From Phallus indusiatus (lineage: Eukaryota > Basidiomycota > Agaricomycetes > Phallales > Phallaceae): a DNA stretch of 64,000 nucleotides. This document shows, piece after piece, positions 22,107 through 32,187 of this stretch. Position 1 is the stretch's first letter. Every line of letters starts with the position of its first letter. The translations under genes and the position numbers were made by a program. The stretch covers positions 248,001 to 312,000 of the forward strand of contig JAQFWX010000004.1 in the NCBI GenBank assembly GCA_027605045.1. The letters are read 5' to 3'. The notes under the pieces were generated by a model. It did no database searches and was not told the DNA's origin. It saw only the letters and a program-made list of their open reading frames with translations.

Positions 22107-24213
22107 CTAACCGAACTTGAAACCCGGCCCATCATCACCACGATTAGTCCGAGTTTGATCTCGTATTCGACGGATTTCGTCACCCATCTCGACCGCTCGT
22201 TTTGCTTCAATCCATTCCATTGCATCTGTTTGAAAAAACGAGCTCAAATATATTGATGGACTTCAAAATGGTGACTAACCTTGATATGTCCTCGGAACAA
22301 CTCTGCGAGTCAAGGGCTCTCCAGCATCGTCGCACCAAGTGAACCTAAAATCATTGGTTTTTAATTCCTCTCCTGTCTTGACGTCGACAACACTAGCTCC
22401 GACGGTTGTATGCTACAAATTCATGAGCAAGGGGTATAAAAAAATACGCGGAGGGCGTACGACGTACTACTAGAGCAGGGTATCGTTCGTTAATTGCGGT
22501 CAAGGCAACTTTGGAACGTAATCGCAGGATAGATCCTATTTGCACCGGATGTCTGAATGAGAGACTGTCTAGAGAGAGAAAACGAAGTGATCGATGGCTG
22601 AACAGTGCCGCTGTCGCAACGCCTAGCTTGAATACAATATGAAGTTCTTCTAAAAAGAGAAGAAAACAATACATACTTCGTACGCCAGACGCATCAAATA
22701 ACCTTTATGTTTACCAGCTCAATGAGGATATTAGGAAAGGTAAAGTATATGATCATACCTCCAAAAATCTTGGAATGTACACTGAATGATCGATCATAAA
22801 ATTCCTCAGTAGATAACTGAGAGCTAAAATTTGAACCTACTTTCGTTCTTGCGGAAACATCACAATACAATTTTCCAAAAATGTTTCTTCCATCCATATT
22901 CGTTTAGTATGAGACTCGCGCTCAGAATTCTCGCCATAATTGAGGTACAAATGATGTAATTGTGAAAATTCTTCTGTCGATGGAGGAACACGGTCTAGCG
23001 ATTTCAGAGCGAGCGCCTTTCTTCGCTCCTTATGAGCTGAAAATCAAGGCGTTCCCTATTTATTAGAGGAAGCGTTTACTTTTATGTAAGTTGAATTATT
23101 CTTTACCGGCACCAATGTTAAACAGCGCTTGCTCTTCAGGCGTAGAAAGGCGCAGCTGAGGTACGGGTCGGGCCTTTTGTGTAAATGCATCACGGCAAAC
23201 CATTGAAAACCGTCCTGAAACCATGTATAGGCTGTGAGATTTACGATAAAAGAAGCGGCGAGTTGGAACATCCTGACATACCCAACAATACGGTTTCTTT
23301 TTTTCCACCCAGCAATTCCATTTTCACGACGATTTCCATGGAGGATGAGCCGACGTGAATGATATGACCACATAACCGCAAGTCATGGACATTGTGACGA
23401 AATAAAGGAAGAAGCATATCCAGTCTATGTATCAGTAAGCTTGAATGGTTGCACATAATAATGATAAAGGGCGCGATTATTGGTACAAACCGATCAACAG
23501 CAGCCGTAACGATAAAGAAACCTCGTTCATGTATGGTTGCAGACTCCATGTCCGCACCGGGTCCCAAAACGTGCTTATAAGCAATAGAACCAGCCAGCGA
23601 ATCCAGATTTTCCATGACCTTTCCAATCCGCAATCCACCCGTTGCATTGATATACTGCTCAAGCAATTCTTTCTGAGTGGAGAAAGGCAAAACAAGTTCG
23701 GAATAGGAATCCATCATACCACGCGTTGGTAAAGGATCGGGAAGTGGTTGAGATTGCTTGACCTTCGTGTTCTCGTTAAAAGCAGTTTCGGACCATAAGA
23801 GACGCGAGTGCATAGGCATGACGCTGGTGTGCGGTACGAATCAATTCCTTGAAAACTCAGATGCATGTGTATTCATGGCTTACAATGAGTGCGAAAGATT
23901 TGACCTTGCCCCTATATTAATGGCAATACCTCTAAATATCTTCATACGTATCGCGTGAGGTACCGAATAACTTACGGATGACATCCATAAGACGATCCAA
24001 GGAAGTTACATCTTTGTTTTCTTTGGAAGGTTGTATTTGGCTGCCAACGCCAACTTCTGAAAGTAGATGATTGCTCGTGAGCAAATTACGACATCTTTGA
24101 ATTGGTGAGGATCTGTTCGGCCTGATAAGGGGCACTGTTGGATGTCGATGTTGAGCACTCTTCGACAAAGATTTCGGGACAAAGCTTGTGTTTGAATAAA
24201 ATCGGAAGAACAT
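22107..24213 (-). CDS. ACOT9-like mitochondrial acyl-CoA thioesterase (hotdog fold)
   Basis: Hydrolyses acyl-CoA to free acid and CoA; the ACOT9 family is mitochondrial. The start MFFRFYSNTS is followed by an Arg/Ser-rich, acid-poor stretch that fits a mitochondrial presequence. First hotdog region: DSYSELVLPFSTQKELLEQY, GGLRIGKVMENLDSLAGSIA, AVDRLDMLLPLFR..VHDLRLCGHIIHVGSSSME. Linker: RRKALALKSLDRVPPSTEE. Second region from RIWMEETFLENC to GASVVDVKTGEELKTNDF and FTWCDDAGEPL. The C-terminal exon reads DAMEWIEAKRAVEMGDEIRR and stops at 22107. Oddity: after RKLFGTSRDT the expected continuation is partly present out of frame. A GT-AG intron from GTATGAAG to CACACCAG rejoins the frame at VMPMHSRLLW. 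A broken second copy is at 16405-16993. Confidence 0.82.
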
Positions 24214-25051
24214 GTGGAAAAACCTATTGAGGAAATCAAGGATCCAGCCGTTATGAGATATAGCTAAGAACAGACTTTCACAAGATGAGGGCCGCCCTCG
24301 TCCTTTATCAGCTTCTCGGTGTGAAGATGTTCTTTGAGATGAGACCGGCGCCGAAGGCGGCCGAACGTCGGAACATCGGAGTCGCGGGTACTTTTACAAA
24401 CAATGTTTATGGCCACACTTTCATTCCTCTATTATTTGCTCATTCCTCGTTCTAGGAAATTTTGGTAGAAAGACAGTTCAAAGAAATCATTTTTGGCCAC
24501 TAATGGCGCAAAGGTCGAAAACGAATCCAAAAGTGCCGCAATGAACGCTTCCGGGTCCGGGTATGAATCATGACTAATCTGAAAAACAACAGACGCTCAC
24601 ACACCGCTGTGTCCAACGACGTTCGGACCAGAGCTCTTCAGCTTTCCAATGTTCCCTGAACACAGCGTCCTAAATTAAGGTTTCTATCAAAATGGACGAA
24701 CTTTTTGTTTTCAGTCCAATCAACACATCACGAATTGGTCATTCGCAAATGCCACCGTGAACTCATTGGACGGGAAATATTTTTTGAAAGGGCGGACCGT
24801 TTGCGTTGTTGTCCATTGCTTGTACGTCCTACTATTCCGATGCGGCCTGAAAGGTCCCCTAAATTGGTTTAATCTAGCAAGGAAATTGTCCATAATACAA
24901 AACGCGAACTGTAAACGTTATGGACAAAACAAATGGACCACGTAGGTCACCCACATTCCATCTTATAAGCCACTTGGGTCCTCCCAACAATCATTTTTTA
25001 CTACCTCTAGTCTCTTCCCCCACCTAAGTTTTTCCCAACACGCACCGAACA
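24214..25051. other. Intergenic region between divergent genes
   Basis: Between the thioesterase start (minus) and an F-box/LRR-type gene start (plus). GC-rich patch near 24345-24375. No gene recognised; it should hold both promoters. Confidence 0.4.
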
Positions 25052-26630
25052 ATGCCAACCCAAATGCTTCCACATCCACCCGCCTCTGAAACAGCCTGGC
25101 TACTCAAAGAAAACACCGTTCGTTACAATGGAGTCATCTTACCACACGAGGAAGTGCACTTTGAAAAAGCGCTAAATTGTCTCGGGAAACGCGAAAAAAG
25201 AGACGGCGAATATGTCGGTACTAAAGTTAACTCTCCAAGCCGTCATTTATTCTGATTTTTTTCCTTTCTAGAGCTTCGTTCAGCTTCCGAACGATAGAGA
25301 ATGGAAGGCTTTTATGAAGTTATCGATACACGTCCGTTCGCTTGACGTGAGCAAAGCGCACGGATCCATTTTCAAAGTAATCCTCGACAAGGGCTGCATT
25401 CACCAATCGGATCCTTTTCCAAATCTCCAATCTTTGAAATGGACTGCGAAAACTTATGGAGACCTAATAGACATCAGTGCACTGATGGTTCCCACTTTGA
25501 AGCAATTCTCCCTGGAATTACACGATCTCCCATGGCAATTCTTTCGTTATATTTCTGATTGTGTCACGGCACGTGTCCCTAGGCTACGATGCCTACAGAT
25601 TAGCCTACCAGATAATCATATGATTGCAACACAAGAGGCCGTTCAAATAATGACGGAGCTTCTAACGACCTATTCCTCGACGCTGATTCGGATACAAATT
25701 CCCACCGCTTTCGCCCTACCATCTGTCATCGAGGCAATCTCCACAATGTCTAACCTCTGCGACATGGCTTTTGGATTCGATTCGGTTTTGATTTCCAATC
25801 TGGATCTGCAATCGTATCCCTTGTCGAATAAGATAGGAGGGCTTCCCCACCCGTACGCGTTCTCATACCGCGGCTCTCCCCGGACCCTTGTACCTGTCAT
25901 TGTCGATTATTTTGATTTGAGTGCTTTGTCTGTTTTCACATGGGATGCGAAATATGAATTGGACGAGCTTATTATCCTGATAGAAATCATGGTTCCAGCA
26001 TGCCCGAGATTGACAACGATGAAGATAAAACCGGGGCCACACAATTATTGTGCCCCGCCCGTAATACCTGGGTCAATAGTTCAAAATCTCTTAGAGTTCA
26101 AGAATTTGACTTCCATTTCTATCCGCGGTGCTCAGGTGGACATGAACAGAATAGATTTGTTTGCTTTTCTGGGCAACAGACATACCTGGACTAAAGTCGA
26201 ATTGTACACCTCAAGTCCTTTGACGTTGCATGACTTGTACCTCTACGCCTCGCTCTGTCCCAACTTGGAGTCTCTTGGCATGTTAGTGGAAGTTCCATCC
26301 GAGAACAATTTGCTCGTCGTCCTCAACCATCCCCTCTCGGTTACGTTTTCGCAACTTCGTACATTGGATCTAGCGTATAGCGATATTCCTCCAAAGTTTT
26401 GCTTCACGATTGGCTGCTATTTACACAAGATCTCTCGCACGCCTATCTATGTGATATCAGAGAAACCAGATGTCGGTCTTAATATCAATAAAGTGATATA
26501 CTTTCGGCGTAAAGGAGAGGTCAGGGAGGGAAAAAGGATGTCCGATGAAGAGAGACGGTACATTTCCATTGTGGAGAGGGAGATGGAAAGTGTAGCGAAG
26601 ATGGATTTTGACAGTCGGTACGATGAGTAG
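25052..26630 (+). CDS. Leucine-rich F-box-type protein 1
   Basis: Two exons: 25052-25213 and 25272-26630, with a 58-nt intron (GTCGGT...TCTAG), giving 506 residues. The joint reads KRDGEY/SFVQLPNDREW. The body is made of spaced leucine-rich segments (PFPNLQSLKW, SALMVPTLKQFSLEL, PRLRCLQISLPD, CPRLTTMKI, CPNLESLGM, FSQLRTLDLAYSDIP), as in the large agaricomycete F-box/LRR families that recruit substrates to SCF ubiquitin ligases. No canonical F-box is visible at the N-terminus, so the class is inferred from the leucine-rich region. It is a clear paralog of 36147-37701 with the same intron position. The C-terminus is charged. Confidence 0.8.
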
Positions 26631-27176
26631 TGATGCATTGATGTATCATGTTTCGAGGTTTGTGTAATTTTATTGTCTTTGATATCAAGTGATGTAGAAA
26701 ACTTATATCGTTTTTTTTTGTCAGTTGTTGATACCCATTCTGTCAATAATGGCAGACCATTGTCGGTGCTTAGGACACCGCTCACAGCTCTTCATCATGG
26801 AATCTTCAAACGAACTCTATTAATTTATTTCAATAGACAAAATCGTTTTTCTCGAGACTACAATTATGATGATGTTTTGACAATGTAAAATCCAAGTAAC
26901 TTACATATATTAGTGACTCTAATAATACGATAGTTAATGTGATTTCGAAACATATCGATTATGAACTGAGCTCGAACCGGTTGGGAGAAAACAGTTTACG
27001 TGGATGTTTTTACAAGATAGCGGGAGGCTATAGTCTGTATTCGGACCACCTCAAGCGCCCGTAAAATTATTGTAATTGGCGCCCACATGATAGATCTTCC
27101 CACCAACTTCAAACAATCTCAAGGGACTTTTTTTTCTTTCAAGCACCGCTGTACACCACCAAACACCAACTCGACA
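26631..27176. other. Intergenic region
   Basis: 3' flank of one F-box-type gene and promoter region of the next. No gene or repeat recognised. Confidence 0.4.
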
Positions 27177-28805
27177 ATGGCGTCGTCCTCACCATTCAAG
27201 CGAGATCGCTCGAAGCAGCTTCCAAGCGACATTTGGCTGCACATAATTACAATGCGACTTGAAGGGCCTTACGAACATAGATCCATCGTACTCCCTCTAG
27301 CGTCAGTTAACCGTCGCATGCGAGAAATAGCCTTGCCAGTCTTGTTCAATCCGATAATCTTGTGCGCTTGTCTTCCAAAAGAGCTCACTCCCATGAGTGA
27401 TTTCGGTGATCGAGATCACCTTGAATACGTCGTTAAACGAATTAAAGGCATTAATTCGTCGCCTCACATCCTTGACGTTATCCACCAACTGAGTTTGTTT
27501 GACTGGTCTTTCCCGGACTTGCCGCAAGATTTAGAAGGCGATAGGGAAACCGAAGAAGAGGAAGACGGTCATTCATCTTTGACTCGCAGGAGTTATCAAG
27601 CGCTTTTGGAGCTCATCTTGAACCTGCCCAATCTTTACCATTTCGAATCCTCCGACTGCAACTTCCCGCCTGCGCTCGTCGCTCAGGTCTGTCGCATTTC
27701 TAACCTGAGAACACTCCGCCTCTGGAGACAAATTACACCCTTACCTGTTATTAGCTTGTCAATATTTCGGGCAAGTATACCATCTTCGTTACACGTTTTC
27801 GAATACCACCCCTTCCCTCTTGAAGGTTCCTCGGCTCACAGACCATACGAAGCTGACATCTTAAAACTGTTCATCCATCTTTCTGGACAATTTACCACCT
27901 TTTCATTTCCCACTTACCTGCTTCCCGATATGCTGTCCGATAATAATCTACCCGCAGTTCTTATCAAGCTGCAGAATTTATCAATATTCGAATCAAGGGT
28001 CCATCGTGGCAATGGCTCCGCTGCAGATTATAACAACCTGAAACGATACTTGTACAAATTTCTCGAACGTACCCCGAGCTTGCACGAATTACGCATCTTT
28101 GATATGTCCCACCCAACGGAGCCTCTTACCTTCTCGCCTTCTCTACTCCCTTGCCTCGAAATCCTAACCGCGCCTACGGATATCGCGACTGAGATAGCCA
28201 AGGAACGAGTGCTCAAAAAAATTTGTATCACGGGGGTTCCTTCTCCCGCCATTCCCTATACTGTCATCTCTCAAGACATAGAAGACGTATCTTACCATGG
28301 CTCGCTTCCCGATCCCGAAACGAACCTTCCCCATCTAGCGTGCATGTTTCCCAACATGACATCTCTAACGATTCAATTGGGTATAACAAATTACAAGGTT
28401 CATAGTATTCCCTCTCTCAAAGTTCTCATCCATCTTCAAATTTCGCTGATGAAATTTATATTACAGAAGATGTGGGACGCGCTGATGTTTGTCCTTCCAA
28501 AGTTGCCGCGCCTCAAACGATGCGTCATCATCCACTCATATCATAAACTCACTTATCTGTATTTAACGCCTCATCGTCCGAACAGGAATCCTTCGCCGTT
28601 CAGTATTGACGATCCTACATACCGTCCTCATCCAACTTTAGAAGACATACAATTTTTCAGTAGCCGATGGGTCTGGGAACCTGTCAAAGGACATTGGAAC
28701 AAGTCTTATCATAATTGTAACCCGCGCTATATTACTCCTTATACAGATAAACATTTTTTCAAAGTAGGTAGCTTTTTTCAAATCAAAGTTCAGAACTCTC
28801 GCTAA
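27177..28805 (+). CDS. F-box/LRR protein 2, single exon
   Basis: A 542-residue protein. I chose the ATG at 27177 (MASSSPFKRDRSK) rather than the in-frame ATG at 27087 because the extra 30 residues are not domain-like. LPSDIWLHIITM, then LPLASVNRRMREIALPVLFNPI (about residues 15-60), fits an F-box. It is followed by leucine-rich stretches (QALLELILNLPNLYHFE, ISNLRTLRLW, TPSLHELRIF, LPCLEILTAP, FPNMTSLTIQLG, LPRLKRCVI). Likely an SCF substrate adaptor; target unknown. Not closely related to the 25052/36147 pair. An acidic patch (ETEEEED) lies near residue 125. Confidence 0.82.
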   Translation: MASSSPFKRDRSKQLPSDIWLHIITMRLEGPYEHRSIVLPLASVNRRMREIALPVLFNPIILCACLPKELTPMSDFGDRDHLEYVVKRIKGINSSPHILDVIHQLSLFDWSFPDLPQDLEGDRETEEEEDGHSSLTRRSYQALLELILNLPNLYHFESSDCNFPPALVAQVCRISNLRTLRLWRQITPLPVISLSIFRASIPSSLHVFEYHPFPLEGSSAHRPYEADILKLFIHLSGQFTTFSFPTYLLPDMLSDNNLPAVLIKLQNLSIFESRVHRGNGSAADYNNLKRYLYKFLERTPSLHELRIFDMSHPTEPLTFSPSLLPCLEILTAPTDIATEIAKERVLKKICITGVPSPAIPYTVISQDIEDVSYHGSLPDPETNLPHLACMFPNMTSLTIQLGITNYKVHSIPSLKVLIHLQISLMKFILQKMWDALMFVLPKLPRLKRCVIIHSYHKLTYLYLTPHRPNRNPSPFSIDDPTYRPHPTLEDIQFFSSRWVWEPVKGHWNKSYHNCNPRYITPYTDKHFFKVGSFFQIKVQNSR

Positions 28806-29382
28806 CTCACGCTCAACAGAGTTATATTCAGCGATATTAGTGAGATGTTTAGAATATTCCTGTTAATCCGGACATCGCGCTGCTTTAAACATTTTCGTAC
28901 TTTTTTGTACTTAATATATATAAAAACCATGAATATTTACTGAAATAATAGCACATAGTGGGCAAAATGCTGTCTTGCATGGTCCGCCGAGGTAATCGTC
29001 TCGCTCGAGTTTGACTCTAAAAGAAGTGTAAAATGTAGTTATCTCATCGACTGGACAGCGATACCAGCTCTGTAGATTAACTTATGACTTTGGTTTGTTG
29101 TGTTACAAGGCAAAACGCAGGGCTACTGAATACAACAGAGAAAATACAAGATAGGTACTGTAAATACATGATTGAGAGAAGTAAATATACAGGATATACA
29201 AAATACATGACTAATAAACTACATGAAGTCGGTAGATATACATGGATGACGTGGGTATTGAGGGATAAGATAAGTGAATAATGATGATTTAAAAAGAATG
29301 ATATAATCTACAGAACAAGGAAAGAATAAAAAGGGAAAAGATAAAAGGTTAGAATATAAGCAGGCCGGGAAATTTACCCAAG
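28806..29382. other. Convergent intergenic region
   Basis: 3' flanks of the F-box gene (plus) and the RING gene (minus). AT-rich with a TATATATAAAA run near 28915. No gene recognised. Confidence 0.45.
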
Positions 29383-31057
29383 CTAGTCTTCTAAATCGAC
29401 CCCGATCCAGATATCATCGCCTATCGTGTTAGATGAGTTGGGCAGTGTATCTGTCCCGTTGGTTTCTTCTTCTTCACTTTGGTTTTCACGAGAGCCACGA
29501 TCCGACTCGCTCCTAATATCTGATCGACGGTGGTAACCTGAGGTCCGAGAAAGTTCGAAAGTCGTAGGTAAATTGTCCAATATAGGAGGCAAGGTCATGT
29601 CGGATGAGGGAGGAAGTGAAAGGAGTTCGTGTATTGATGGCAGTTGAAGATATGGCTGAGACCGAAACGGAGAAGATGTTAATTGACGAGGCTGTGATGG
29701 TTGGGATTCGACGGAGGCAGAAGAAGACTCTGGCGTAGTCCGAAGTTGAGGTTCTAGGGATCGAACATGTGGTGAAGGTGGAATGTCAGGAGATGAATCG
29801 TCGAGGAACGAAAGGTCAAGTGGCCAAGAAGAGAGGGATGCCGGTTGTAAATGCGCGCGTGCATGTTCATTTTGAGGCGACGAACTCGAAGGACTCGGGC
29901 GAAGATGTGCTTGACGTTCTCGCTGCTCTTCAGTTACCCCACGAGCCTCAAGTTCGCGGACAGGATCGTACGGTTCTAATCTGCGTCTTTCTCTCCGTGC
30001 TGGATGCGTAATACTATAGGGCTGCGATCTTCTTGCCGTACGGTGTTGATCATGCTGTTGGTGAACGCTACCATTCGTCCGAGTACTACGAAAAAAACTG
30101 GGAAGAGGAGTTCCAATTTGACCCTGAGCGATTGATGGGAGGATTATATATGGCGGTTGAGTTGCCAGTGGAGCACTTCTTATCGCTGAGCCATCAGCAT
30201 TAGATGGGAATATGGCTTTCCATGCGTCCTTTCGTCTTATTCGACCCCATCTCTCGTTTCTCTTTGTTTGAGTCATCGATGAAAGTGGCGAAGGCTGCAG
30301 GGCGTCCACGATGTCTCGTAATCTATAATCCAGTACAGGACGTCTGGTGGTAGGCTGTCTACATTCTGGACAGTGCCTGCTGGAATTCGGAGTGGATGGG
30401 ATAGAGAAGTCTGAGTAATGGTGCTGGGGGCCTCGGTGGATGGTCACTTCCTCGTCGTCACTTTCCTCGTCCGACGAGGCCGCAGCAGCCGGATTAATAG
30501 TTGACTGTGGCTGCGACGTCAACCACCATTGTCTCAAGCATTTATAGCATGAAGAGTGCCCGCATTCAAGTCTACAAAGGAGGTATAAGATGATATTGTA
30601 ATGAGAAAGCGATGACATAAAGAAGGTACATACGTGTACGGATTCCGTACGGGTTCTTTGCAGATGCTGCAGTGGGTCAACTCGATTACGGTCGAAATGA
30701 CTCTGGTTTTTCGAAAGGATTCCTAAACAGAAATGCATTTTGAAAGCTGTTCCTGGCTTAAACGGAGACGGGCTTTTTTACCTGTTCTACACGCGCAAGG
30801 CGCTCTTTTATTTCTTTCAGTTCCAATTTTAAGTTCTGGACTTGCTCATCCATTATAGCCATTGTCGGCTTTGCTCCACATTCATTGTGCACGACGTTCT
30901 GGATGGCAGTGGATTGGTTGGATGGGGCCTCTTCAACTCGCCGTCTCTTCGAGTTGGAGATGTCTTCTACATAATCGGAAATTGTAACCGAACGTTTACG
31001 TTTTGGGCGAAGTGATGATGGTGTTTGAGAGTTTAATGAAAGGAACATAATCGTCAA
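29383..31057 (-). CDS. RING-finger protein with coiled coil and long disordered tail
   Basis: Three exons (31057-30782, 30722-30634, 30571-29383) with introns of 59 and 62 nt give 517 residues. The N-terminus has a basic, nuclear-type stretch (RPKRKRS, SKRRR) and a short coiled coil (QVQNLKLELKEIKERLARVEQ split). The RING starts at HCSICKEPVRNPYTLECGH, continues SSCYKCLRQWW, and closes with HCPECRQP. Between the two halves lies an unusual insertion of about 40 residues rich in Ser, Asp and Glu. After the RING comes a Ser/Pro/Arg-rich tail of about 330 residues. Most likely an E3 ubiquitin ligase acting in or near the nucleus; substrate unknown. The splice joins restore the RING exactly (PYT/LECGH), which supports the model. 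Confidence 0.85.
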
Positions 31058-31489
31058 AGCTTATGGGGTAGAAGCTGGAGAAGGATGGTGACGACTGTCG
31101 ATAGTGTATGCAACTAATGGCAATAAAAAAGAGAGATTTTAGTCGAGCTTATAATATTGTCTGAATATTGTCCTCAAGGACTATACCTGCCACGTTTTAT
31201 CCCACGAGCTATATCTTTGGCCAAGACCCGCCAAGGGAGGGATGAGAGCCAGGACCATCGTGTGGACCAATGCCATAGTGTCCTCGGACAAAGCCAGCAA
31301 TAACGCGTCTCCAACTGCAATTTTTTTCAATATATCATTGAATAATTCGACCGAATTGCAGAATCCTTTCCTGACTTCAATGGTGGAATGATTGCCATGG
31401 GATATGACGAGAGTCTCGGTGAAGATTTTTTGAGGTTTTGGACGTGGACATTTGAAACTCCGCCTCTTGCGGACACTGGACAAAGCCAC
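31055..31489 (-). CDS. Hypothetical small protein
   Basis: A frame from ATG 31489 reads MALSSVRKRRSFKCPRPKPQ, then TETLVISHGNHSTIEV and LLLALSEDTMALVHTMVL. A GTATAG donor after SSWDKTWQ and an acceptor near 31115 would extend it by about 20 residues, ending at about 31055. It looks protein-like and helical but I do not recognise it. It would touch the start of the RING gene on the same strand. An overlapping plus-strand frame (31388-31585) is a rival. Confidence 0.28.
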
Positions 31490-32187
31490 AACGGATTTGA
31501 GCCTAGCTGTCTAATAGCGACAGAACTGAATCCAGAACTCACAGTGCTTGCCCAAGATGGACATTGGATTTCAGTCACTGTCTAAAGAAACCCGAGACTA
31601 CGGCTTTTGAAGTCGTGCTTGGTAGGAAAGGCACAACGGAGGACCGCATCGATCTTTGAACAAAGATAGTTTATTATGGTCCGCAATCTCCAAACGTAGC
31701 GTGTTATTCCTTCTAAGAAAAAAATGCCTTTTTCACCTCTTATAGCAAAACAAAAAACAAGAAAACTTCACGCGCTCGAATTGAACTGCGATGATGTACC
31801 GGTCTTGACGGTAAACCTTGAGCGCAGGTACTGTCCTGCGTCAATTCAATTCCAACCACTTGTCGACATTATCTGCGACTTTACATTGTCAACTTTCATT
31901 CCCACTTCAAATATTTGGGTTCCATAGCAAGGTTCGAGTCGATGTCCGAGGGACATGTTTCACTTGAATACACAATCCACGTCGCCTGGTGGGGAGGAAC
32001 ACATTTCTCTGTCCAAGGGAGAAAAATGACAAGGACATGGCTCCTGGTTGTTTATATACCACGTCAAACTTGCTCGTTACCCTACAACACCTCGCGCATC
32101 CCTCACCACCAATTTCTCCAGCCGGTCTGCCGCAACATTTTACCCCCATTAATATTCATATAAACTGTTACTAGTTGAGTATCAACC
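31490..32187. other. Intergenic region, no gene supported
   Basis: Several short overlapping ORFs on both strands, none with a domain. Upstream region of the Cys/His gene at 32188. Confidence 0.4.

Larger units (their letters stand above)
17835..23080. repeat. Segmental duplication, copy 2
   Basis: Second copy of the 11071-16955 segment in direct orientation, starting with AACCGAGCCAAGTTCA. It carries the LINE relic (minus), the POT transporter relic with hairpin, and an extra LINE 3' fragment on the plus strand (20540-21600). It then holds the 3' half of the ACOT9-like gene, whose 5' half continues beyond the duplicated segment to 24213. Confidence 0.75.

Noticed and set aside
31925..31945. 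tRNA T-loop-like GGTTCGAGTC
   Set aside because: No pairing acceptor or anticodon stems around it.
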